Below are positions 8,626-17,665 of a stretch of DNA of 64,000 nucleotides, piece by piece (position 1 is the first letter of the stretch; each line of letters starts with the position of its first letter). A model generated the notes under the pieces. That model did no database searches. It saw only the letters and a list, made by a program, of their open reading frames with translations, and had not been told where the DNA came from. Both the position numbers and the translations under genes were made by a program. The stretch comes from Marinobacterium nitratireducens (GTDB lineage: Bacteria; Pseudomonadota; Gammaproteobacteria; Pseudomonadales; Balneatricaceae). Where the stretch lies: assembly GCF_014645375.1 (NCBI RefSeq), contig NZ_BMLT01000001.1:304767-368766 (forward strand). Direction: 5' to 3'.

Positions 8626-10359
8626 TTACTTGCCTCCCCGCAGCACCATCTCGCACGGATTGGATGATGCCGACAGCCGTGACAGGATGGAGCTTGCGAG
8701 TATATTCAGGCCGGAGGTCGCCCAGGTCATGGCGCCGAACGTCACGGTGCGTTCCATGCTCAGGGCGGCGGTGGGTTTCTGCAGGGTACCGGTGACATCG
8801 AACAGCCGGTCGGCAACGCCGAGAAATCCGATGCCAAGACCACGCCTTGGAGCCGTTTTGAAGCGGAACTGGATCTTGCCGCTGCGCAGGTTGACGGCGC
8901 CGCCCCCTAGCACGTTCAGCTGGCCGGTTCTGAGGGCGAGGCCCTTGCTGCTGGTTGCGACGCCTTCGGCAATATCGAACTGCATGACGGCGCACTCCAG
9001 CCTGCTCTGGTCCCCGATCTGTTCTTGCGGCAGAATCGCGCCCAGCAAGGTATAGATAACGTCGCCAAGCGGCAGCTTCGCGGAAACGGCCTTGCTCAAT
9101 CTGCCCTCGCCAACGACCATCAGGAACTGGCCTCGGCCGGACTGGATCAGGTCGTTCAGCGATGATCCCGTGCCCCTGAGATTGAACTCCACCTCCAGCG
9201 GGGCCCGCGTCGCATCGCCGCCATGCTGAGCGCTGTTGATCAGCTCGCTGAGCTCGAGCTTGCCACTGTGCTGGACGGATGCCTGCCAGCCTCTCTTGGC
9301 CGGCTTGAGGTCGATATCGGCGCTCAGGCGCCTGTTCTCGGCGCCCAGTATCAGTTTGAGGTGGCTGTCCTCAAGGTCTGCGTCGGCCTCGAACTGCTCC
9401 AGTTCATAGGTATCGAGCAGCAGCCGTCCGATGCTGAGCTTGAGAGCGCCATTGAACCCCTGCAGGATATCCTCCGGCAGTTCGCGCTGCAGCAGCGGCA
9501 GCGCTTTGTCCTCGGGTTGCCCGGACCGGCTGAGGTAGGGCTGGAGATCGAGGAGATTCGAGTTCAAGGATCCGCCTATGCGGCCCTCCTGCGTCAGCGG
9601 GAAACTCAGCTCGCCGCTGATATCGCTGCCGTCACTGGTCACCTCGATCTGCGTAAGCTGCAAGCAGCAGTCTGTGATCTGCAGCTGCGCGGCCATCTCG
9701 ATGGCGGGACTTTCCGGTATTTCGATCCGGCCACTGAGCGGCCAGCCGGGACTCTTCTGATCCTGGGGCTTGGCAGGGGCTGTCGAAATGCGGATCAGGG
9801 TATTTCTATAGGTGAAGTCTGTTTCGACCTCGGGCGGCCCACCGGGGGGCTTCCTGTATCCGATGCCGGCAATACCGAGCCGATAGGCCACGCCATCGGA
9901 AGAGCGGTAACTCAGCTGCGAGTTCTCTATTCTCAATTCGTTTACCGCAACGCCGGGCGTCTCCTCGCCTGCGTTGTCGCCACCGAACGACCAGTTCTGC
10001 CGGCCGTCGGCCGCGACTTCCAGAGCGACGTCGGCGTTCTGCACCATCACCTGTTCCAGTTCGAGGCGGCGCTGCAGCAGCGCGGATGTGCTCAGCATCA
10101 CCGTTGCGCGTTCTGCTCGCGCCAGGTATTCGCCGCTGCTCCACTGCGGATTGCCGATCCAGAGCCCTTTCAGGGTGATGCCCGGCGAGCGGGACCAGTG
10201 CAGGGACAGGCCCTGCTCGATTCGGACCTCGCGCCCAAGCGCTGCCGCGAGCATGCTTTCCAGATGCCGGTCCAGGTAGAGCCGGATATAGACGAGGCCC
10301 ACCAAAAGGATGCCGCAGGTCACTGCGATGATCGTGACAACGGTTGTTTTAATCGCCAT
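8626..10359 (-). CDS. AsmA family protein
   Basis: 577 aa, anchored by one N-terminal inner-membrane helix (about residues 5-28) with the bulk in the periplasm. The opening pattern, a short cytoplasmic start, the TM helix, then LYLDRHLESMLAAALGREV and ITLKGLWIGNP, is the AsmA N-domain seen in AsmA/TamB-like proteins, which are linked to lipid transport and outer-membrane homeostasis. The C-terminal half (SGRGQFLMVVGEGRLSKAV, FRFKTAPRRGLGIGFLGVAD) matches the AsmA C-domain with its FRTAP-like motif. Start at ATG 10359 with GGAG 8 nt before. The 239-bp gap to the cyclase gene suggests separate transcription. Confidence 0.88.
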   Translation of the reverse strand: MAIKTTVVTIIAVTCGILLVGLVYIRLYLDRHLESMLAAALGREVRIEQGLSLHWSRSPGITLKGLWIGNPQWSSGEYLARAERATVMLSTSALLQRRLELEQVMVQNADVALEVAADGRQNWSFGGDNAGEETPGVAVNELRIENSQLSYRSSDGVAYRLGIAGIGYRKPPGGPPEVETDFTYRNTLIRISTAPAKPQDQKSPGWPLSGRIEIPESPAIEMAAQLQITDCCLQLTQIEVTSDGSDISGELSFPLTQEGRIGGSLNSNLLDLQPYLSRSGQPEDKALPLLQRELPEDILQGFNGALKLSIGRLLLDTYELEQFEADADLEDSHLKLILGAENRRLSADIDLKPAKRGWQASVQHSGKLELSELINSAQHGGDATRAPLEVEFNLRGTGSSLNDLIQSGRGQFLMVVGEGRLSKAVSAKLPLGDVIYTLLGAILPQEQIGDQSRLECAVMQFDIAEGVATSSKGLALRTGQLNVLGGGAVNLRSGKIQFRFKTAPRRGLGIGFLGVADRLFDVTGTLQKPTAALSMERTVTFGAMTWATSGLNILASSILSRLSASSNPCEMVLRGGK

Positions 10360-11099
10360 CTTCGTTCACTCCAGCCTGTCGTCTCGCAGACCAAAGCGCC
10401 TTTCGCGCCGGACTTGCACCCACTGAACGGGGCAGGGCGCTTGCAATCCGGCGCCGGGCTGGTACGACGACTTCACTGGCAGTTTAGCCGATAGCGTGCG
10501 CATGCTTGCGCCAGACGCCTGTCCGGAACGCGGCGCTGCATCCGATCCGGCGGATTGCCGGCGGTCAGTTCAGATCGCGGCCGCGCGGCGACGAACCGCC
10601 TGTATCTGGCGGTGTGACCGTTGGTGCGGGTTGGGGAGCGACAGGCGGGGAGGCTGAGCGCGCCGGTGGGGGGAAAATCGACAGTCTTGAATTCTGAATC
10701 GCGACTGGAACGGACTCGCTGAGCTTGAACGCTTCGTAAGCTGTATCCACTTTCCATGATGAGCACACACTTGGTGGCGCTCCAGATAGCGGAAACTTCG
10801 TAAGCAGAGTCGCTCTTGAACCGAACCTTGCACGATCGAATCGTCGATCCGTTGATTCGCCGGACCCACCAGCCTACCGCCGATGCCGTTGACGGAAAAA
10901 TCCTTGGGAAACCGGAATTTTACCTTGAGGCACTGACCCTCGTATGGGACAGCATGGTATGCCTCTTCACGCCTTCTTACGGATACTATTGGACACGCAT
11001 TCGCTCAGTTGTTCCAGCCGTCATCGAGCCCGTAGGCTTTAACACCGCAGTAGTGCTCCATTGGAAAATCTAGTCTCAAATCCGCTGATTGCAAAGGTT
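10360..11099. other. 740-bp stretch without an intact gene
   Basis: No intact gene is visible between the AsmA start and the end of the eCIS operon. The minus strand carries protein-like text that changes frame at least twice (see the pseudogene at 10565-11073). 10380-10560 shows nothing recognisable on either strand. Confidence 0.6.
10565..11073 (-). pseudogene. Decayed hypothetical protein gene, frameshifted
   Basis: Protein-like text can be followed on the minus strand only by switching frames. It runs from MEHYCGVKAYGLDDGWNN then a stop, through YEGQCLKVKFRFPKDFSV and FKSDSAYEVSAIW, to VDTAYEAFKLSESVPVAIQN with a proline-rich tail ending at 10565. SDSAYEV and VDTAYEAF look like two copies of one repeat. 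I recognise no family. It could be chance open text, but the biased composition across frames argues for a former secreted or repeat protein that lost its frame. Confidence 0.35.
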
Positions 11100-12065
11100 T
11101 CAGTGTGTCTTTTGCAGTATTTCCCGCGCTTTGTCGGCATAACCGTCGCTGCCCTGTGCAAGATCCGACAGCAGCGTGCGGAATTCGTCGAATGAATGAC
11201 TCTGTTGCTTGGCCAGCGCCAGATAGAAGCGGTAGCGGCTGCTGTCGCGATTGGCCTGCTGAACGCCGTCGAGCATCTGCTGTGCCTGTGCGGTCTCGTG
11301 ACGCGAAAGGTGCAGCACCGCAAGTTCTATGCGGGACTCGTCATCCTGCGGGATCTGCTCGACGATCTGCTGCAGGTACGCCATGGCCTGTTCCGTGTTG
11401 CCCAGACTGAGCTCGGTGAGCGCCAGGTGGCGCAGTGCATTGGCATCGGCAGGATTCAGGTGCAGCGCATTGTGCAACGCCTGCCGGGCGTCGCCGAAGT
11501 TGTTTCCGAGAAAACAGCAGATGCCGTACTGGGCCCAGGCTTCTGCATTGCGCTGGTCCAGTGACAGCGCGCTCTGGTAGCTGCGCAGGGCCTCCGCATA
11601 GCGCTTTTGCGCGGCCTGGGCGATGCCGAGCCGCACATACAGCGGACTGGCGTCCGGCTGCAATCCGATGGCCCGCTGCGCGGCGTATTCGCCGCCGGTG
11701 AAATCTCCCAGCAGCACCCTGAAACGAGCCAGTGCGTCCCAGGCAATGGGATTGACCGGGTCCTGCGCCACCGCCTGCTCGATGTGTCGCATGCCGTCCT
11801 CGACCTGCTGCAGCGCGATCAGGACCTGCCCGAGGTTACAGTGGGCCATCGATGAGCCTGGGTCCAGCGCGATGGCACTGCGCAGATGCAGCAGTGCCGG
11901 TTCCCATTGCTGCTGCTGGCTGAGCAGAAAGCCCAGGTTGTTGTGCGCGCTGGCGCTGTCGGGGTCGAGCTCGAGCGCGGCGCGATAGGCTGTCGCGGCC
12001 GCGTCCAGGTCACCCTGGCCGTGGGCCTGCAATCCCTGTCTCAGAAAATCGGCAACGCTGTTCAT
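11100..12065 (-). CDS. TPR-repeat protein at the end of the eCIS operon
   Basis: 321 aa, soluble, with no signal peptide. About eight tetratricopeptide repeats follow one another from residue 10, for example AAATAYRAALELDPDSASAH and LRSYQSALSLDQRNAEAW, each with the usual W/Y-LG-Y-A-F-P positions. Its ATG shares bases with the TGA of the DUF4157 gene (ATGA), so the two are translationally coupled. That pairing suggests a chaperone or adaptor for the DUF4157 cargo; this is inference. No terminator is obvious after 11100. Confidence 0.85.
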   Translation of the reverse strand: MNSVADFLRQGLQAHGQGDLDAAATAYRAALELDPDSASAHNNLGFLLSQQQQWEPALLHLRSAIALDPGSSMAHCNLGQVLIALQQVEDGMRHIEQAVAQDPVNPIAWDALARFRVLLGDFTGGEYAAQRAIGLQPDASPLYVRLGIAQAAQKRYAEALRSYQSALSLDQRNAEAWAQYGICCFLGNNFGDARQALHNALHLNPADANALRHLALTELSLGNTEQAMAYLQQIVEQIPQDDESRIELAVLHLSRHETAQAQQMLDGVQQANRDSSRYRFYLALAKQQSHSFDEFRTLLSDLAQGSDGYADKAREILQKTH

Positions 12066-15000
12066 CAGGCAATCCTCCCGATCAGGCCTCGCAGCAGTTG
12101 ATTGGTATCGATATCGGGCACCTCGAACTGGACATCGTCCAGCGAGATGTCGAAGGGTTCGCCCTCATGGTAGTGCACCGGCAGACGGATACCGAAGCGG
12201 TAGCCGGAGCCGAAGGTGTAGGATGCGAACTGCCAGCGTTCATCGTAAACGCTGAAGCCCAGCGCGCGCACGCTGACGTAACCGGAAATATCGAAGGTGA
12301 AGCTCGGCTGGGCGTGGACCGCCAGGTTGGCGCTGATATCCAGACCGTCGGAAGGCGTCCAGTCGATGTGGACGCCGGCCTCGGCCGCGCCCTCGATTCC
12401 CAGGGTGCCGCCGATTTCCAGACCGCCGGTGGCGCTGGCGCCGGTAATGCCGAGGCCGATGCCGGCACGGACCGAGAGTCGCAGTCCGGCATCCGCCGGT
12501 ACCCTCAGGTGGGCGTCACCGGTGACCCGGGTGTTTTCCTCGTGCGCCGGGTTGTAGGTGATGCCGATACGCATCTCGTCGATCACACCGGGGCCGATGC
12601 CGGCGACCGCGCTCAGACCGCCGCCGACTTCGGCAACGATGCCGGGCACGATCGGTGCCTGCACGGCGATATTGAAAATGGACTTGTTGATTTCGCGCCG
12701 GGCGAAGATCTCGACTTCATTGGGTATCCCGATCTCGCCCGAAACCGTCACTTCGCCGTTGGGGTCGAAGCGGATCCCGGCGGTGCCCTGCAGCCAGGGC
12801 GCGATCTGGATGGTGGCGGAGCCCGAGCCATAGATATTCAGCGCCCCCTCCGGCAACGGGTCGCCGCTGGGGCGGCCGTCCTCGCCGACGGCGCGGTTGG
12901 TGGCGCCAACGGTCACCCGTCCCGACAGCATGCCGCGCTGAAAGGCGCCGCTGAATTCGGCGGTGAAGGCGCCGTCGTCGTAGCTTACGGTGAGCTGGGA
13001 ATCGACGCCGGGAATGGCCGGCTGGGCGGTACCGCTGGCGCTGACGCGCCAGTCGTCGCCGCGCTTGTTGACGGTGACGTCGATAGAGCCCGAACGAATC
13101 GCCGGGTTGGCGGTGAGCTGAAGGTTGCCGCCGATGGTCAGCCCGGCCTCCTCGGAGTAGGCGACGCTGAGCCCCGCCTGCTGGATGCCGGGGATGTCCG
13201 GCTGCACGTCGCCTGTCGCCGAGAAGGCGCCTTCGTTGTACTCGGCGGTGATGTTGGCGGAGCGAATACCCTTGATCTTGTCGGGCTGGTCGATGCCGAT
13301 GGTGCCGCGTCCGCCGAACTGACCGTTTCGGTACCAGGCGTCGATCTCGGCCCGGTCGAACAGGTTGGGGTCGAAGTTGAACTTGCCCTGCGCCTCGAAC
13401 GCCTGCTCGCTCGACATGCCGGCGCGGATCTCCCCTGAGCCCAGGTTCTCGATCTCGACGCCGATCATGCCTTCCGCCCCGAAGCCACGCGTGCCGGCGA
13501 AGATGCGCAGCGAGCTGTGGGTGATGCTGATGGGGCGGGGCAGGCTGATGCCGTCTATCGGAATGGTGGCGTCCACTTCGACATCGGAGCCTGTGATGTT
13601 CAGGCCGATGCGGGTGCCGCGCAGCAGCGGGAGGTCGCAGTTGATCTGGCCGCCGGCGACCAGTCCGACGCCGCCCTGCAGCTGCGCGTTGTCGATCTCG
13701 ACCGGGCTGAAGCCCTTGGCGCGCAGCCGGTTGCGAACCCAGCCCTGGACGCTGGACGGATCGATGACGCCGCCGTACATGACGCCGGCCATCGGCACGA
13801 TATTCCAGGTGAAGGGCTGTCCCTGAAGATACTTGTTCTGACTATAGGCAAAGCCGGTGACGGTGCCGGTACCGCCTTCGGTGCTGCCCGCGGCCTGCTG
13901 GTAGTTCAGCTGGGTGACGCGGATGCTGGCGGCGGAATTGCGACCGCTGAAGCCCCAGCCGGGGTCCTGTCCGAGCTCGACCTGCTGCTGACCTTCGCGC
14001 CAGGGGATACTGGCGCGCTGACCGCCGTTGGGGTTGGAAAAAATCACGATGCGGGTCGGGCTGCCCTGCAGGTTGTAATGCCGGATCTGGCGTTCGTTGA
14101 GCACGTTTAGGCCGCTGAGATGGGCGCCGGAGTTGATCTGGTCGATGGTGTAATGGTCTTCCGGGTGCCCGGCGACACGCATGGTGGCGCCGTGCTGCGT
14201 TATGGTGACCTCGTCGCGGGCGCGGGCGTTGATGGCGCTGCTGCGCACGGTGTTGGCCGACCAGACATGACGCCCGAGGGCCAGCAGGTCGTCGATCTTG
14301 CGGTTCAGCTCGTTGTTGATCTTGGAGCCGGAGCTGCGGTTGGCGGAGGATTCCAGCAGCCAGAAGTTGGCGATGTCACCGTCGGCGCCGCCGAGCTGGA
14401 ATTCCCGCTTGTGGTCCACGTCGTAGGTACGGAAGCTGCCCTGGCGATTCCAGCGCGGCCGTTTGAGCTGCTGCACGATCTGGGGTTTGGTCCCCATGAT
14501 GAACTGGTTTTCACGCTTCAGCTTGAGGTAGTAGGCCGGCTCGTTGTTGATGGTCATGCTCGGCGCATCCGCAACCTTGGTGGTCAGCGCCGAATCCAGG
14601 CTGCCCTCCTGGACGGCGCCGTCCCAGACGCTGCTCTGGGTATTGTCCCGCGTGCGCCCGGCTTCGATCACGCAGGGCTGGGGCGTGAACGGCTTTTTCA
14701 CGCCCGGCAGGTCGATTCGCGGCAGGGTGATGGTATGGGCGCTGCGGTCCATTTCGCCGAGCGTCGGGTGAGTCAGTACGCCGTTGGTCGCCAGCGTCGC
14801 GCCGCGCTGCGTGGCACGCTCGGTTGGAGTCGCCGCCGGTGCGGCCGCGCTTGCGGCACCGCCGGCGCGATAGATCTTGCGCGCCACCTGTCGCCCCTGC
14901 TGGATCACGTGGGTCAGTTCGTGGGCAAGCAGTTCGCGTCCCGCTTCGGTTTCCGGCGTGAATTCGCCGGGGGCGAAGTAGATGTCGCTGCCGACGGTGA

Positions 15001-15739
15001 AGGCCCGTGCGTTGAGCTCCCGGCAAAGTTCCGCCGCCTCGTTGTCGTTATGGATAACGACATGGGAGAAGTCGTTGCCGAACTGCTGCTCCATGTCCTT
15101 GAGGACGGCATCGGGCAGCGGGCTGCCGTTGCCGCGGCTGTTCTGGATTTTCTGCTCCAAAAGGGCGGCGGAGGTTTCCTCCTGCTCTTCGCTGGGCGCC
15201 GCCGCTTCGGGTTCTTCCTCCTGTTGCCGCCAGAGTTTCGCCATCAAGGGTTCTTCTTCCTCGTCGCCCGTTTGACGCCGGAGCTTGGTCTGGGCTTCCT
15301 CCTCTTCGCCCTTGCGCCATAGTTTGGTCTGCGCGGTTTCCTCTTCCTCCTCGAGCTGGCGCATCAGTTTGGTCTGGGCGGCTTCCTCTTCTTCCTCCCG
15401 CTGGAGTTTCGGCTGCGCGGCCTCTTCCTCCTCCTGACGCCGAACCTTCGGCATCATGGCTTCTTCTTCCTCTTCGTCGGCCTGACGCGCAACGGTGCGG
15501 CCGACAACGCGCTGGGCGGAAGCGACCGGCGGGGTTTCCTCGTCCGGGGCCGGGCGGGCACTGCGCCTGACGTCCGCCGCCACGGCATCGGCTTCCTTCT
15601 CCTCGGCATCCTGGGGATCGCTGACCTGTAGCTTGCGCTGGAGGTAGGCCGGCTTGCGCAGCTTGCGCCGGGATTTGGGAGGTCCCTGGGTTTTGCGCTG
15701 TGTCGTGGCTTTGGGTTTGCTGATCTGCTTGGCGTCCAT
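12065..15739 (-). CDS. DUF4157 eCIS-associated candidate cargo protein with HNH-like motif
   Basis: 1224 aa. The frame stays open far upstream, but that part shadows the ATPase gene; the real start is ATG 15739 (MDAKQISKPK), 3 bp after the ATPase stop. Domains in order: a basic N-terminus (1-50); an acidic repeat region (88-175); a DUF4157 domain (about 205-285) with zinc-peptidase-like HELTHVIQ (273-280); an HNH-like segment (439-474: YDVDHKREFQLGG, then NFWLL and NRSSGSK); and a long beta-repeat region of GSIDVTV/YDDGAFTAEFSG type to the C-terminus. DUF4157 is a hallmark of proteins in eCIS loci, and many are thought to be loaded effectors. Peptidase and nuclease activities are predictions. 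It could alternatively be a structural or fibre-like surface protein. Confidence 0.85.
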   Translation of the reverse strand: MDAKQISKPKATTQRKTQGPPKSRRKLRKPAYLQRKLQVSDPQDAEEKEADAVAADVRRSARPAPDEETPPVASAQRVVGRTVARQADEEEEEAMMPKVRRQEEEEAAQPKLQREEEEEAAQTKLMRQLEEEEETAQTKLWRKGEEEEAQTKLRRQTGDEEEEPLMAKLWRQQEEEPEAAAPSEEQEETSAALLEQKIQNSRGNGSPLPDAVLKDMEQQFGNDFSHVVIHNDNEAAELCRELNARAFTVGSDIYFAPGEFTPETEAGRELLAHELTHVIQQGRQVARKIYRAGGAASAAAPAATPTERATQRGATLATNGVLTHPTLGEMDRSAHTITLPRIDLPGVKKPFTPQPCVIEAGRTRDNTQSSVWDGAVQEGSLDSALTTKVADAPSMTINNEPAYYLKLKRENQFIMGTKPQIVQQLKRPRWNRQGSFRTYDVDHKREFQLGGADGDIANFWLLESSANRSSGSKINNELNRKIDDLLALGRHVWSANTVRSSAINARARDEVTITQHGATMRVAGHPEDHYTIDQINSGAHLSGLNVLNERQIRHYNLQGSPTRIVIFSNPNGGQRASIPWREGQQQVELGQDPGWGFSGRNSAASIRVTQLNYQQAAGSTEGGTGTVTGFAYSQNKYLQGQPFTWNIVPMAGVMYGGVIDPSSVQGWVRNRLRAKGFSPVEIDNAQLQGGVGLVAGGQINCDLPLLRGTRIGLNITGSDVEVDATIPIDGISLPRPISITHSSLRIFAGTRGFGAEGMIGVEIENLGSGEIRAGMSSEQAFEAQGKFNFDPNLFDRAEIDAWYRNGQFGGRGTIGIDQPDKIKGIRSANITAEYNEGAFSATGDVQPDIPGIQQAGLSVAYSEEAGLTIGGNLQLTANPAIRSGSIDVTVNKRGDDWRVSASGTAQPAIPGVDSQLTVSYDDGAFTAEFSGAFQRGMLSGRVTVGATNRAVGEDGRPSGDPLPEGALNIYGSGSATIQIAPWLQGTAGIRFDPNGEVTVSGEIGIPNEVEIFARREINKSIFNIAVQAPIVPGIVAEVGGGLSAVAGIGPGVIDEMRIGITYNPAHEENTRVTGDAHLRVPADAGLRLSVRAGIGLGITGASATGGLEIGGTLGIEGAAEAGVHIDWTPSDGLDISANLAVHAQPSFTFDISGYVSVRALGFSVYDERWQFASYTFGSGYRFGIRLPVHYHEGEPFDISLDDVQFEVPDIDTNQLLRGLIGRIA
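15215..15478 (-). repeat. Acidic tandem repeat region in the DUF4157 protein
   Basis: Codes for residues 88-175. About seven degenerate units each hold a run of four or five Glu followed by AQTKL-M/W-R-Q or similar (EEEEEAAQTKLMRQ, EEEEETAQTKLWRK, EEEEAQTKLRRQ). Glu runs alternate with a short basic/hydrophobic tag. It may be an intrinsically disordered linker or a loading signal, and the DNA is prone to slippage. Confidence 0.8.
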
Positions 15740-15741
15740 GA

Positions 15742-17655
15742 CTATTTGCCCAGGTTGTCCAGAGCGCCGGGCATGCTGCGCCCGAGTTTCTGGTATTCCC
15801 GCTGTATCGCCCGCACCAGGCGTCGCGGTTCTATGGGTGCGTCCGCCGACTGGGTGCCGGCGGCGGTCAGCACCGCGTTGCGAATCTGGCCGCCGCTGAG
15901 GTCGCAGTGGCTGGCCAGCGCGCGAACGACGTCGTCGCCGGGTGCCCGCGTTCCGAGATGGCTGTGCCAGAGGCGCTGGCGTTCGGCGAATCCCGGGAGC
16001 GGAAAGTCGATGATGACTTCGATACGCCGGTTGAAAGCGCTGTCGATGCGCTCGCGACTGTTGGTGGTCAGGATCACGATGCCGGGATGGTTCTCGATGC
16101 GCGCCAGCAGGTAGTTGGTCAGGTTGTTGGCGTAGCGCTCGCCGGTCTGCTTGGCGTCGGTGCGGCTGCCGAACAGCGAGTCGGCCTCGTCGAAAAGCAG
16201 TAGCACGTCGCAGGCGGCGGCCTGGTCCAGCAGCAGCCCGAGATTTTTTTCCGATTCGCCGATGTACTTGTTCATCACCGCGCCGAGGTCGACGCGGTAG
16301 AGCGGTGCACCGAGGCGGTTGGCCAGGTAGCTCGCCGCCAGCGTCTTGCCGGTGCCACTTTCGCCGACGAACAGGGCACGCAGTCCGCTGTTGCGGCTGG
16401 CCTGCAGGGTGCATCCGAGGTTGTGCCAGAGCGACTCGCGCTGCTGCGCCCGCAGGATCATGTCTTCCAGGTAGCCCTCTATCAGGGGTGGAAATACCAC
16501 CGCGTCCCGGGACACGTTGCGCAGTACCGGTTGCGCCAGCAGGCGCAGCCTTTCCGCGCCATGGGCCTGACGTGCCAGACGTACATGCTCGGCGTCCACG
16601 GGGGTGGCGCTTTGCGCCGCGTAGCGGCGGGCACTTTGCGCCAGCTGCGCGATGCCGGGGCCGCTGAGAAGCACGCTGCCGCTGAGCTGACGCGCCAGCG
16701 ATTCCTGTTGCAGCGCCTGATACCAGAGCTCGTAGCGCTGTTGCTGATCCGGCAGGCCCAGCAGATATTCCTGACAGGCGTCGCCGGTAACGGCGCCATC
16801 CGGGTTCAGGACCATGATGGCCGGATGGGCCAGGGCCTGCGGCGGCAGGTGCAGCGCGTCGCCGGCAGCGAGTTCTAGCTCGATGACCGGCAGCCAGCGG
16901 GCATATCGACAGGCGAGGCGGAAGGGTTCGCTGTCCTGCCATAGCCGCAGCGGCGTCAACAGCGGCTGCATCGCCAGCAGCCCTGCCAGCTCCTGCGCCA
17001 TCAGGCGTCGCCCGCTGCCGGGGTGGCCGCGAAGTATCAGCGTCTGCAGCTGGCCGTTCAGCAGTGGCCGGGCGAGTTCCGGCAACGCCTGACGGGCGGA
17101 GCCGGGCAGCAGGCTGCGCTCGCCGCCGCTCAGGGTGTGGGTGCCGGGCCAGGGCCGGCTGCGTTCGTTCAGTACCGACCAGAAGGGCGCTTCGATGCGC
17201 AGGTTCTGCAACGGCAGCGGGCCTTCGCCCTCGAGCGTCAGGAGCGAGCGCGTCAGCAACGGACTGTTGACCAGGTCCAGCGCGTCCCTTGGATCGCTCT
17301 TAGGGAACAGACTGTTGATCAGTTCCAGCGCCAGATGGACGCTGAGGGCGCCGCCGGTCTCCGGGTGCTGCAGTTCGTGCAGGGCGAAGGTAATCTGCGG
17401 CCGGGTTTCCGCGAGACCTGCCAGCACCAGCACGAAGGCCTCTTCCGGGTTCAGTTCGAGTTCGGCGATGCATTCTGCCAGGCCGCCGCCGCGGGGCGGC
17501 CAGTGCCGGCGCATCGCCAGGTCGCACGCAGTCCATTCGCAGTCTTGGTCCGCTCCGGTCTGAGCGCTGCCATAGCGGGCGATTCCGGCCTCCGCCCACT
17601 GCAGCAGGGCGGTGAGGCTGGAATCGTTCATCGACAACAGTGCACGGTCCGTCAT
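15742..17655 (-). CDS. eCIS AAA+ ATPase (Afp15-like)
   Basis: 637 aa. The C-terminal AAA+ module carries Walker A GESGTGKT (431-438), Walker B LLLFDEAD (485-492), sensor-1 ILTTNSRERID and arginine-finger-type SAFNRRIEVII. The N-terminal half is a degenerate second ATPase-like region (LILRGHPGSGRRL resembles a worn P-loop). The family is standard in eCIS loci (Afp15/Pvc15) and is thought to unfold cargo or aid assembly; it is a cytoplasmic protein. Start at ATG 17655 has GAGG 8 nt upstream; a second ATG at 17634 is less likely. It lies 10 bp after the 519-aa gene and 2 bp before the DUF4157 gene. Confidence 0.92.
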   Translation of the reverse strand: MTDRALLSMNDSSLTALLQWAEAGIARYGSAQTGADQDCEWTACDLAMRRHWPPRGGGLAECIAELELNPEEAFVLVLAGLAETRPQITFALHELQHPETGGALSVHLALELINSLFPKSDPRDALDLVNSPLLTRSLLTLEGEGPLPLQNLRIEAPFWSVLNERSRPWPGTHTLSGGERSLLPGSARQALPELARPLLNGQLQTLILRGHPGSGRRLMAQELAGLLAMQPLLTPLRLWQDSEPFRLACRYARWLPVIELELAAGDALHLPPQALAHPAIMVLNPDGAVTGDACQEYLLGLPDQQQRYELWYQALQQESLARQLSGSVLLSGPGIAQLAQSARRYAAQSATPVDAEHVRLARQAHGAERLRLLAQPVLRNVSRDAVVFPPLIEGYLEDMILRAQQRESLWHNLGCTLQASRNSGLRALFVGESGTGKTLAASYLANRLGAPLYRVDLGAVMNKYIGESEKNLGLLLDQAAACDVLLLFDEADSLFGSRTDAKQTGERYANNLTNYLLARIENHPGIVILTTNSRERIDSAFNRRIEVIIDFPLPGFAERQRLWHSHLGTRAPGDDVVRALASHCDLSGGQIRNAVLTAAGTQSADAPIEPRRLVRAIQREYQKLGRSMPGALDNLGK

Positions 17656-17665
17656 CTCAGAGTCC

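Noticed and set aside
12098..15322. Long plus-strand open frames (446 and 400 codons) opposite the DUF4157 gene
   Set aside because: Antisense shadows of a GC-rich gene, with no RBS and no domain; the same holds for the 599-, 1188- and 566-codon plus-strand frames across 19793-37307.
15740..16942. Upstream 400-codon extension of the DUF4157 reading frame
   Set aside because: It is the frame-shadow of the AAA ATPase gene, rich in Arg/Pro/Ala as expected of GC-rich shadows; the real start MDAKQ follows the ATPase stop directly.
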